A DNA stretch of 64,000 nt. Origin: JAKFFN01 sp036675025 (GTDB lineage: Bacteria > Sumerlaeota > Sumerlaeia > Sumerlaeales > Sumerlaeaceae). The stretch is from positions 13,596-77,595 of the forward strand of contig JAKFFN010000113.1 of NCBI GenBank assembly GCA_036675025.1, given 5' to 3'. The notes below the pieces were generated by a model that ran no database searches, had not been told where the DNA came from, and saw only the letters and a list, made by a program, of their open reading frames with translations. The translations under genes were made by a program, and so were the position numbers. Of the stretch, positions 53,257 through 61,034 are shown piece after piece. Each line of letters begins with the position of its first letter. Position 1 is the stretch's first letter.

Positions 53257-53715
53257 ATGTTGTGCCCCTTCTGCGGACACCTCGAAAGCAAAGTGGTTAA
53301 TTCGCGTCAGAATCCTCGCGGTGATGCAATCCGCCGCCGCCGCGAATGTCTTGAATGCTCCCATCGTTTTACCACTTTCGAAATGGTGGAGAAAACCCCT
53401 ATTATCGTGGTGAAGCGCGACGGCAAACGGGAAGCCTACGACCGTGAGAAAGTAACCAAGGGGCTGCTGCGGGCGTGTGAGAAGCGTCCGGTGACCATGG
53501 AGCAGGTTGAGCGCATAGTACAGACGGTGGAAAAATCGCTCTATAACAACATGGAAAAGGAAGTAAGCTCACTAAAGATAGGCGAGCTGGCGCTAAGCCA
53601 GTTGCGGTCGGTAGATGAAGTTGCCTATGTGCGTTTTGCCAGCGTTTACCGGCAGTTCCGCGATATCAGCGAGTTCAATCACGAGCTAAAGGTGCTGATG
53701 AAGAGCGATATGTAG
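53257..53715 (+). CDS. nrdR: Transcriptional repressor NrdR
   Basis: The 152-residue regulator has the zinc ribbon MLCPFCGHLESKVVNSRQ ... RRRECLECSHRFTTFE and an ATP-cone domain (VVKRDGKREAYDREKVTKGLLRACEKRPV). NrdR represses ribonucleotide reductase genes in response to ATP/dATP. No nrd gene or NrdR-box pair is visible in this window. GGAGG lies before the ATG at 53257. A short hairpin follows its stop at once. Confidence 0.97.
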   Translation: MLCPFCGHLESKVVNSRQNPRGDAIRRRRECLECSHRFTTFEMVEKTPIIVVKRDGKREAYDREKVTKGLLRACEKRPVTMEQVERIVQTVEKSLYNNMEKEVSSLKIGELALSQLRSVDEVAYVRFASVYRQFRDISEFNHELKVLMKSDM

Positions 53716-53734
53716 CACATCCAACCGGGATGTG
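53716..53734 (+). terminator. Hairpin directly after nrdR
   Basis: CACATCC (53716-53722) pairs with GGATGTG (53728-53734), five-base loop, followed by AATTATTG. It begins right after the TAG. The weak U tract leaves its strength in doubt. Confidence 0.45.
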
Positions 53735-53845
53735 AATTATTGCTTGCTAACGCACTTTGGTGAGATTTCATTGCCTGTATTATTACGGTTGTAGCGCGTT
53801 CCGCTGTAAGCCGTGTTTGAGACCAGAGGGAAATCGACGAAGTTT

Positions 53846-54919
53846 ATGCCATCAATTAACTACGCGTTTAAAGAGATCACCTGCAAAATCGTGTATTACG
53901 GCCCCGGAGCCGGCGGCAAAACGACTAATTTGCATTACGTCCACGGTAACGTGCCCTCCAAACATCGCGGCGATTTGGTGTCGCTGGCAACGGAGCAGGA
54001 CCGCACACTCTTTTTCGATTTTCTTCCGCTGGATATCGGCGACGTAAAAGGTTTTAAAACAAAGTTCCAGCTCTACACGGTGCCCGGGCAGGTCTATTAC
54101 AATGCTACCCGTAAGCTGGTGCTTCGGGGTGTGGATGGTATTGTTTTTGTGGCAGACAGCCAGGCCAGCCGCTTCCAGGACAGCCTCGACAGTCTTCGAA
54201 ACCTCGAAGAAAATCTTCGGGATTATGGCCTCGACCTTGAGACAATTCCTTTTGTCATGCAGTACAACAAGCGCGATCTGCCCGATGCTCTCCCACTGGA
54301 TCAGCTACAGGCGGCTCTCAATCCCGGCGGAAAGTATTCGGAGTATGAGGCCGTGGCCACTGAAGGTGATGGCTGCCGCGAATCTCTGCGCGATGTTGCC
54401 AGCCAGGTTCTGAAAAAGCTTAATTCCACCGCAAATATTGTTTCTGATGAACAGGTGGTAACCGAGCGATTGGGTGTGGCCGGTGGTACGGCTGCGGCAG
54501 GAAAGAGCGGCGCGTCAGCGCCGGTTAGCCATGCAGACCGGCGGGCGCCTCAAATCTCGATTGACCAGGATACGGTGTTTTCGTGGAACGGGATCAAGCT
54601 GGGTTCGGGGGATGTCCGCTTGGAAAGCCGTAAGAACGATCGCGAAGAAGTTGAGTACAACCTCTCCACGAAGCATAAGGTTCTCGGCTTGAGCAAAAGT
54701 CTTAGTCGCATGATGCGTTATGTGGGCGAAGACAAGCAGACTGTGGATGGCATCGAACGCACTTACCACGTGCTACGCGATGCGACTTCAAGCTCTGACG
54801 GTAAACGCGTGGCGGCGTTTGTGGAAAAGGGCCACGGCATGGATCGTATCTACCTGGTCTACCCGGGCATTGCCGGAGAAATGAAAGCCGGGCCGGAAGG
54901 CGAAGCTAACCCTTTCTAA
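53846..54919 (+). CDS. MglA-like Ras-family GTPase with C-terminal extra domain
   Basis: The 357-residue protein opens MPSINYAFKEITCKIVYYGPGAGGKTTN, with the P-loop at 19-26. It then has TVPGQVYYNATRKLVLRGVDGIVFVADSQ (G3 TVPGQ 78-82) and QYNKRDLPDAL (G4 NKRD 141-144). These are features of MglA, the polarity and gliding GTPase switch that uses MglB as its GAP. After the GTPase (about 1-190) comes an unstructured link and a domain (about 230-357) that I cannot assign. It contains SWNGIKLGSGDVRLESRKND and HVLRDATSSSDGKRVAAFVEKG. A GTG start upstream at 53813 is possible, but the family N-terminus fits the ATG at 53846. No MglB gene is adjacent. Confidence 0.88.
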   Translation: MPSINYAFKEITCKIVYYGPGAGGKTTNLHYVHGNVPSKHRGDLVSLATEQDRTLFFDFLPLDIGDVKGFKTKFQLYTVPGQVYYNATRKLVLRGVDGIVFVADSQASRFQDSLDSLRNLEENLRDYGLDLETIPFVMQYNKRDLPDALPLDQLQAALNPGGKYSEYEAVATEGDGCRESLRDVASQVLKKLNSTANIVSDEQVVTERLGVAGGTAAAGKSGASAPVSHADRRAPQISIDQDTVFSWNGIKLGSGDVRLESRKNDREEVEYNLSTKHKVLGLSKSLSRMMRYVGEDKQTVDGIERTYHVLRDATSSSDGKRVAAFVEKGHGMDRIYLVYPGIAGEMKAGPEGEANPF

Positions 54920-54965
54920 CTTTCAGCTGAGGGCGGATGGAGTTTGGCGCACAAACTCGGAGCGG

Positions 54966-56324
54966 CTAGTGGATTTCCGTCAGGGCTTCATTAGACAGTT
55001 TTACGGCCATCTTAAGTGTCTCGGTGGGGTTTGCGTCTCGTGCTACGATTTCATGCATGGCCCAGCGCACATGCTGCTTCATCACCTGGGCATTGGGCAG
55101 TAACTGGAGCGGTCTGCTGTCGTCGATAGCTTCTCGTACAACCTTATAAACGCGCTGCTCGCCGAAGTAAGGCATCGGCTGGTCGAGCAATGGATTATTC
55201 CACACCTCTCGCAGCGGCGGCGGGCTGCCTACCCGGCGGAAGTAGGCGAGGGCAAATTCTTCTGAAGCCAGGAACCTGGCCAGTTCCACGGCCCCTTGCT
55301 TATTACTGGCGTTATAGGGCATGGCCAGGCAAGAGCCACCCAGCCCAGTAGAAGGGTATTGCGGCGCTCTTTTGGGGAACAAAGCCACTCGCCACTTACC
55401 AGCTTGCTCAGGCACTTTTTGTTCCAGGATTTTTGCGAACCATGGCCCCGCAATATATCCCGCAATACGCTCCGATTTTATCAGTTCCGTGGGATCGCCT
55501 TGCGTGACACGGTTCCATTCTTTTGCTGTGTTATTTTCTATCAGATGGTTCAGGTAGCTGAATGCAGCAATGGATTCCGGCGAATCAAAAACGGCCTCAC
55601 TTAAGTCCTCGCTGAACAATTTGCCTCCCGATGCTGGAAGAAACGCCATGCGGATTGGAACCGGGTCTTCCGGATCCAGATAAAGAAGGTTCTGAGATGA
55701 GCCACGCAAAGTGCGGGGGGTGAAGGTAGCCTCACCCAGGCGCTGAAAATCATGCCACGATGTGGGAAAACTTGCCAGCCCGAGGTGATCCATCACCGGC
55801 TGTACAATATCCGTCCGGTAGAAGAACAGCATCATGTCCAGGTCCAGCGGGATGCCATATTGCCGCATTGCGCCCCGTTCGTTCGGATTTGCGCGGTTCA
55901 CATATGGATACTGGTAGGTTCCGAGGGCGGTGGAGAAAAAGCGTTCGAAGAATTCTGGCGGCAGATATTCGTCCAGGGGATCAAGCGCACCGTTGTTCGC
56001 CAGGCCGCCCGTCCATTCTGAACTCCCCAGGATCAGGTCAGGAACGTTACTGTTCGCTGCCACCGCCCACAGGGTTTTCTCCTGCAGGCTGTTCCAGGCC
56101 ACCGTCTGAATCTCCACCCGGTACTGCGGAAACAACTCCTCAAACTTCGGCTTAAACTCCATAATAGTCTGAGCCGGAGTTGCAGTGCACCAGACATGAA
56201 TTGGCAGGCGCTCAGGTTCCTTGTCTGCGGGCTCGGGCGGACGGAAATAGGCGTTTGCCGCATAAAAAGCCAGTGCGAAAACGAGGAGAAAAATAGGAGT
56301 CGCCTGGCTCAACCGCTTCTTCAA
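54966..56324 (-). CDS. Extracellular solute-binding protein (family 1, sugar type)
   Basis: The 452-residue protein begins with a membrane segment (ATPIFLLVFALAFYAANAYF) and then LPIHVWCTATPAQTIMEFKPKFEELFPQYRVEIQTVAW, the opening of a periplasmic sugar-binding protein. LWAVAANSNVPDLILGSSEW and PLDLDMMLFFYRTDIV follow the family. No lipobox cysteine is seen, so it may be held by its N-terminal helix. The TTG start overlaps the anti-sigma stop (TTGA), so the two genes are translationally coupled. No permease or ATPase gene lies nearby. Its position after a sigma/anti-sigma pair suggests a sensing role as well as, or instead of, transport. Confidence 0.85.
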   Translation of the reverse strand: MKKRLSQATPIFLLVFALAFYAANAYFRPPEPADKEPERLPIHVWCTATPAQTIMEFKPKFEELFPQYRVEIQTVAWNSLQEKTLWAVAANSNVPDLILGSSEWTGGLANNGALDPLDEYLPPEFFERFFSTALGTYQYPYVNRANPNERGAMRQYGIPLDLDMMLFFYRTDIVQPVMDHLGLASFPTSWHDFQRLGEATFTPRTLRGSSQNLLYLDPEDPVPIRMAFLPASGGKLFSEDLSEAVFDSPESIAAFSYLNHLIENNTAKEWNRVTQGDPTELIKSERIAGYIAGPWFAKILEQKVPEQAGKWRVALFPKRAPQYPSTGLGGSCLAMPYNASNKQGAVELARFLASEEFALAYFRRVGSPPPLREVWNNPLLDQPMPYFGEQRVYKVVREAIDDSRPLQLLPNAQVMKQHVRWAMHEIVARDANPTETLKMAVKLSNEALTEIH

Positions 56325-57337
56325 TAGCTTGCCCCTTCGGGCGCTACTGCTGTTCCGGTTGTTTCCTGCGCTGGAGCCGTTGTTGCGAGTGTCGAAGTTG
56401 AAAGGGTGGCTGTTGTGGCAGTCTTCGCGTGAAAACGTACTCTATGTTCCGGCGCGGCCTTTTGCTGTTCGGCAACAGCTCCCGCTAATGTTCTCTGCTG
56501 CTGAGCGTTTTGGACGGGCGCTTGTGCCGGGGGCGCGGCATCCACGGAAAAGACCGCTTCGGACGCGGCATCCATGGCTACAGGCGCTTCGGGTGCGGGC
56601 ATCTGCGCACTGTCCTGCATGCCAAGGGCGGCTCCGCGCGGTTCACCGGCTGAAGCTGCACTCATCCTGCGGCTCATTACTGCCGGCTGACCATAACCTT
56701 GAATTCCTTCTTTTTCAGCCGGCGCTGCAGTTGCCGGCGGCGGCATGGCTAAGGGCAGTACCGCAGGTGCCTCCGCCGCCGCCACCTCTTTCTTGTCGCT
56801 GCTTATGGAATCCTTTAAAGCACCGGCCTGTTCGCTACGTACAATGCTCGTCTGCGCCAGCGGCTGATCCATCTTTTTAGCTTCCATATTATCTTCGCGG
56901 ATAAACAAGTTACTATCTCTCTGTTCAGAAGCGACGGGTTTCTCTGCCGACGCAGCAATGGTAGCCTCTTTTGTCAGAGTCAGAGGGTTTCGCACCTGGA
57001 AAACTGCAACTACCGTAATAATCAGCGCCGCTGCCGTGAGCATCATTGGCAGTAAGGTAGACGTTTTCCTCTGAGTTCGCTCCCTCTCTCCCCGCGTAGC
57101 GCCGGTAATGGCAGCATGTACACTGGGTGAAAGCCTTGTTTGCAATTCACCGGCCGGCAGCGCCGCAACCATTTGTCGTGCCATGGCCTCCCGCAACTCC
57201 AGTTCGGCCTGGCATTCCGGGCACCTCTGCAAATGATCGGCTATTGCCTGCTGCTGGCCCGGGAGCAGCTTCCCGCGCCGGTAGTCGTCAAGCAGATCCA
57301 GCACGTGCGTGCATGTTATGCCGCGGCCGGGGCTCAT
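56321..57337 (-). CDS. Anti-sigma factor with zinc-finger (zf-HC2) and membrane helix
   Basis: The 338-residue protein has an N-terminal anti-sigma zinc finger: ITCTHVLDLLDDYRRGKLL then ADHLQRCPECQAELE, giving the H-x3-C-x2-C pattern. One membrane helix (about 95-115, MMLTAAALIITVVAVF) follows. The long periplasmic part is rich in alanine, proline and glutamine with few predicted folds. Zinc-containing anti-sigma factors bind and hold an ECF sigma factor at the membrane. Its ATG overlaps the sigma stop (ATGA). I infer it controls the sigma factor encoded upstream, perhaps in response to the binding protein encoded downstream. Confidence 0.85.
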   Translation of the reverse strand: MSPGRGITCTHVLDLLDDYRRGKLLPGQQQAIADHLQRCPECQAELELREAMARQMVAALPAGELQTRLSPSVHAAITGATRGERERTQRKTSTLLPMMLTAAALIITVVAVFQVRNPLTLTKEATIAASAEKPVASEQRDSNLFIREDNMEAKKMDQPLAQTSIVRSEQAGALKDSISSDKKEVAAAEAPAVLPLAMPPPATAAPAEKEGIQGYGQPAVMSRRMSAASAGEPRGAALGMQDSAQMPAPEAPVAMDAASEAVFSVDAAPPAQAPVQNAQQQRTLAGAVAEQQKAAPEHRVRFHAKTATTATLSTSTLATTAPAQETTGTAVAPEGASY

Positions 57338-57942
57338 GTCTGGGTTCCTTCAAACAGTGCAGCGTTCGCAATGCCCGCTTCCTGCAGCGCCAGCCGCACG
57401 TTCTTGCGCGCCTCGTGCAGATGAAACTTTACAGCACCGTCGGTTAATTCCATAATTTCCGCCACTTTGCGGATACTAAGCTGCTCCATTTCAAAAAGTA
57501 CAATGGCGGCCTTTTGTCGTTCCGGCAGATGGCTTATGGCCTCGTTGATAATTGCTGCCATTTCGTGGTTTTCCGCAGCCCTCCGCGGCGACAGCGGGGC
57601 ACTTGCCGTAGGCGCCACTGCATTTTGCGCCGCTGATGGATCCAACGAAGTGATATCCACAACCGGGCGAGACCGGTGCTTGTAGGTAACGGCTGCCTGA
57701 TTAACCAGCAGCCGCATCAGCCAGCCGGGAAACGCATTCAGGTCGCGAAGGTGTGGCAGAAACCGGATCATTCGCACCATCGATTCCTGCAGGGCATCCG
57801 ACGCATCTTCGTGGTTTCGCAGCAAAGACAGCAACACGGCATAGGCATCCGGCTGCACGAGCAGGCATAGCGATTCCAGCGCGTCCGCCTGGCCTTCACG
57901 GGCGCGCTCTCTTGTTGAAATTGGAATCTCCTCAAACCGCAC
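57334..57942 (-). CDS. ECF-type RNA polymerase sigma factor
   Basis: The 202-residue protein shows sigma region 2 (LCLLVQPDAYAVLLSLLRNHEDASDALQESMVRMIRFLPHLRDLNAFPGWLMRLLVNQA) and region 4 (AISHLPERQKAAIVLFEMEQLSIRKVAEIMELTDGAVKFHLHEARKNVRLAL). They are separated by a linker rich in serine, alanine and proline. These are features of the extracytoplasmic-function sigma-70 family. It begins with GTG, and no good ribosome site is seen. It leads the operon sigma / anti-sigma / binding protein and diverges from the PGRP-type amidase gene. Confidence 0.92.
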   Translation of the reverse strand: MRFEEIPISTRERAREGQADALESLCLLVQPDAYAVLLSLLRNHEDASDALQESMVRMIRFLPHLRDLNAFPGWLMRLLVNQAAVTYKHRSRPVVDITSLDPSAAQNAVAPTASAPLSPRRAAENHEMAAIINEAISHLPERQKAAIVLFEMEQLSIRKVAEIMELTDGAVKFHLHEARKNVRLALQEAGIANAALFEGTQT

Positions 57943-58074
57943 AAATTGAGTATGTGCCCCGCCATATTTGCCATTTCAAGATACATGACCCGCAAATATG
58001 CGAAAAGGTTTGCCCATGTATGGGTTTTCGGTCGTTATTTACGAGAATTCATTCGTCACACTGGAGGTTCAGCT

Positions 58075-58809
58075 GTGCTTATTCCCGTACATACTTACAT
58101 GGTCGCCATAGTGGCAGCGCTGGCCCTGGCACCCACAGCGGCAAATGCTCAGCCATTTCTCGACAGCAGCCACCCACGCCCCATGGCTCGGAAAAAAATG
58201 GACATCGGACGCACCTTTGGGCCTGATACCAGCGGCACCATTAATACCCAGGCAAAAGTTCCGAAGCCAACCATAGTCACTAAAACCGAATGGGGTGGCG
58301 GAGAGAGCTCCGGCACTGAAAAGTCACACTTCCCGTCCTCCCTGACTGTGCACCATGAGGGAAGTCCGAAGCCACTGACCCCCGATATGGATCCGAAACA
58401 GAAGTTGCGCAACCTGCAGATCTACGGCTGGAATGATCGCAAGTGGCCCGACCTGCCATACCATTACCTCATCGACCTGGAGGGCAACATCTATGAGGGC
58501 CGGGACGTCATGAAGGTTGGCGACACCAATACCGCTTACGACCCATCCGGCAAGCTCCTGGTCACCCTCATGGGCAATACCGCTATCCAGGCGCCCACCA
58601 AGGCGCAGTTGGATTCCATGGTAAACGTGATGGCCTGGGCGGCTGATTATTACAACATTGATCCTGCCACCATTAAGGGTCACATGGAATACACGCCTAC
58701 AGGTTGCCCGGGCAAGTACCTGTATCCTTTTGTAGCCAGCGGTTACTTTGAGGGCGAAGTCCGGCGGAAAATCGCGGAAGCCTACGGCGCAGCCAAAGCC
58801 GAAGAATAA
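58075..58809 (+). CDS. Secreted N-acetylmuramoyl-L-alanine amidase (PGRP / Amidase_2)
   Basis: The 244-residue exported enzyme has a signal peptide (VAIVAALALAPTAANAQ). The zinc amidase shows SLTVHHEGS (H93 or H94), YHYLIDLEGNIYEGRD, and the last ligands H203 and C211 in GHMEYTPTGCPGKYLYP. PGRP-type enzymes cut the amide bond between MurNAc and the stem peptide. The frame extends upstream, but GTG at 58075 with GGAGG six bases away gives the cleanest export signal, so I use it. It is divergent from the sigma operon and may be regulated by it. Confidence 0.92.
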   Translation: MLIPVHTYMVAIVAALALAPTAANAQPFLDSSHPRPMARKKMDIGRTFGPDTSGTINTQAKVPKPTIVTKTEWGGGESSGTEKSHFPSSLTVHHEGSPKPLTPDMDPKQKLRNLQIYGWNDRKWPDLPYHYLIDLEGNIYEGRDVMKVGDTNTAYDPSGKLLVTLMGNTAIQAPTKAQLDSMVNVMAWAADYYNIDPATIKGHMEYTPTGCPGKYLYPFVASGYFEGEVRRKIAEAYGAAKAEE

Positions 58810-58829
58810 GCACTTATATAATACGAAAA

Positions 58830-58857
58830 GACCCTGCCAGGCCGGCAGGGTCTCTTT
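58830..58857. terminator. Shared hairpin terminator between amidase and argG
   Basis: GACCCTGCC (58830-58838) pairs with GGCAGGGTC (58844-58852), five-base loop. On the plus strand it is followed by TCTTTACTTC, and on the minus strand by TTTTCG. It can serve both convergent genes. Confidence 0.85.
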
Positions 58858-58885
58858 ACTTCGTATTGTGAAAGTCTGCGTGCTG

Positions 58886-60133
58886 TTAGTCTTTCGCCAC
58901 GTCCACCTGGTTCTGGCGGGCCAGGATGCGGGCGGAAACGGCTAACACCTTCAGGAAGCCTTCGCTGTCGGCGTGGTTAAACTCGCCAACCTTCTCCATA
59001 CTTGCAGCCGCTTCCGAGTAAATGCAGTTCGGAACATCCGTAGCTGCGGCATAAATGGCGTGGCCCTTGTAAAGCTGCAGCTTGATTGTGCCGTTGGAGA
59101 AACGTGAGAAGTGCGAAACGGCAGCTTTGGCTGCCGTGCTGGCGGGGTCGAACCAGTAGCCCTGGTAAATCTGCTCAGCCAGCATCTCCTTGAGACTTGC
59201 AAAAAGCTTGTGGCTGCGACGGTCGAGAGTCAGCTGGATCAGGTACTCGTAAGCCTTACCAATGACTTCCATGCCGGGAGTCTCGTAGATTCCGCGGCTC
59301 TTGATGCCAACGAAGCGATTTTCTACCAGGTGCAGACCAATACCAACGCCGTTGCGGCCGCCGATCTTGTTGCATTCCTCAAACAGGTCGAGCAGTTCCA
59401 TCTTCTTGCCGTTCAGGGCAATGGGCACACCTTTTTCGAAAGTAACCGAAACTTCTTCAATCGCATCCGGCGCCTGGGTCGGCAGCACGCCAAATTCCGG
59501 CTCAATCTCGTAGGCGCCCACTTCCAGGCTCTCAAGCCTGCCCGCCTCGTGGGTAAGGCCCAGCAAGTTGGCGTCGGTGCTGTAGGGTTTGCTGTGGCTT
59601 GCCTTCACCGGCACATTGCGTGCGATGCAGAAGTCGATCATTTCCTTGCGGCCGCCAAAGGCGTCCAGGAACTGCTGGTCGCGCCATGGGGCATAAACTT
59701 CATAATCCGGCTCAAGCATGTGCGTCACAAGCTGAAACCGCACCTGGTCATTACCACGGCCGGTAGCACCGTGGCTGAGAATCTTGATGCCCCGCTCACG
59801 CATCACGTTAAGGATGAGTGCGGTCGTTACGTGGCGCGCAATGCCCGTAGTGTTCCAGTAGTCGCCCTCATACCGAGCTTGTGCCTGGATAACCTTGATA
59901 CCCTCTTCGGCCAGGGCGGCGCGCCCATCCAGCACCACGGCATCCACGGCGCCAGCCGCCAGCATCCGCTGCCGCACTTCCTCCAGGCTGCTTTCGTCAG
60001 GCTGACCCAGATCCAGCGTCACACTGACAACCTTCACTCCCAGATCGGTAAGCCAGCGGGTAATCGTGCAGCTATCAAGCCCGCCGCTGCCGGCAAATGC
60101 AATCGTCTGGCCCTTCAGGTCATTAGCGTTCAT
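58886..60133 (-). CDS. argG: Argininosuccinate synthase
   Basis: The 415-residue enzyme has the PP-loop FAGSGGLDSCTI at the N-terminus, then TLDLGQPDE, the ATP- and citrulline-binding segment SHGATGRGNDQVRF, and the aspartate-binding part GRNGVGIGLHLVENRFVGIKSRGIYETPG. It makes argininosuccinate from citrulline, aspartate and ATP, the penultimate step of arginine synthesis. argH is not seen nearby, so the gene stands alone. Confidence 0.97.
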   Translation of the reverse strand: MNANDLKGQTIAFAGSGGLDSCTITRWLTDLGVKVVSVTLDLGQPDESSLEEVRQRMLAAGAVDAVVLDGRAALAEEGIKVIQAQARYEGDYWNTTGIARHVTTALILNVMRERGIKILSHGATGRGNDQVRFQLVTHMLEPDYEVYAPWRDQQFLDAFGGRKEMIDFCIARNVPVKASHSKPYSTDANLLGLTHEAGRLESLEVGAYEIEPEFGVLPTQAPDAIEEVSVTFEKGVPIALNGKKMELLDLFEECNKIGGRNGVGIGLHLVENRFVGIKSRGIYETPGMEVIGKAYEYLIQLTLDRRSHKLFASLKEMLAEQIYQGYWFDPASTAAKAAVSHFSRFSNGTIKLQLYKGHAIYAAATDVPNCIYSEAAASMEKVGEFNHADSEGFLKVLAVSARILARQNQVDVAKD

Positions 60134-60250
60134 TCAGGTCATCTTCCAGTATGTCAGTGAAATTGGGTGGTTGGTTACCGCCATACTTCACAGAACAGGG
60201 GCGCGTTTATTTAGTGAGGATTTTTACGTGGAGCTTGAGAAATGGACATG

Positions 60251-60895
60251 TTAAAACACTGTGGGGTCGCCAAAAAACTCGCGGGTTACGCGATCACAGA
60301 TATCCGGATCAAATCCACGACGGGCCAGGTGCTGGGCAAGTTTGCGCGATGCCTTTGCCTGGTCCGGTTGGTCTTTCAAGATGGGATATTTTTTAGCAGC
60401 GAGTTTTCTCGCCATTTCCATCTGTGTTTCGGGTTCTGCCATGGAAGCCACTGCCCGCTGCGCTTCGTCACGGGTGATGCCCCGTGCCTGCAGTTCTGCA
60501 GTTACCGCGCGCGGTCCTTTCTTTCCGATTTTCTGGTGGGTACGTGCAAACGCCTCAGCAAAGTCCACATCGTTGAGATAGCCAAGTCGTAATGCCGCTG
60601 CAATTGCTTCGTCAGTTGATACCGGTGAGAAGCCGGCTTTTTTCAAATATATGCGCGCATCACTGGACGATTTTTTGCGCAGTGCAAGATATTGAATAAG
60701 TTTTTTACGTGCGCGCACATTTTCATCCGTCTGCCGTATCTCCTCGAGCAGTTCCGGCGAAACCTGCATTCCTCGCGCAACATGGAACCGGACTGCCACA
60801 TCGGCGTCTAAGGCGATGGCTGAGCCGTCATCAAACACCAGGGAGACTTCACTGGCGTTTCGTTTCTGTTGATATTTCAGGTCGGTAATGAGCAT
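60251..60895 (-). CDS. recX: Regulatory protein RecX
   Basis: The 214-residue protein has RecX features: YLALRKKSSSDARIYLKKAGFS, ALRLGYLNDVDFAEAFARTHQKIGKKGPRAVTAELQARGI and KLAQHLARRGFDPDICDRV, three helical repeats in all. RecX binds and modulates RecA filaments. The ATG at 60895 begins the region that matches; the frame is open upstream to 60934. recA is not in the window. Confidence 0.9.
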   Translation of the reverse strand: MLITDLKYQQKRNASEVSLVFDDGSAIALDADVAVRFHVARGMQVSPELLEEIRQTDENVRARKKLIQYLALRKKSSSDARIYLKKAGFSPVSTDEAIAAALRLGYLNDVDFAEAFARTHQKIGKKGPRAVTAELQARGITRDEAQRAVASMAEPETQMEMARKLAAKKYPILKDQPDQAKASRKLAQHLARRGFDPDICDRVTREFFGDPTVF

Positions 60896-61034
60896 TAGCT
60901 TGTACCAAGTATTGATAGGGATGCAAAGCCACAAAAATCATAGTTTTGGCAGTCACTACGTATTGGCAGCCGCGTTCTGAGTAATAAAGGATTACAACTG
61001 GATATGAGCTGGAAAGCGCCGGGAGGTTACCCGC

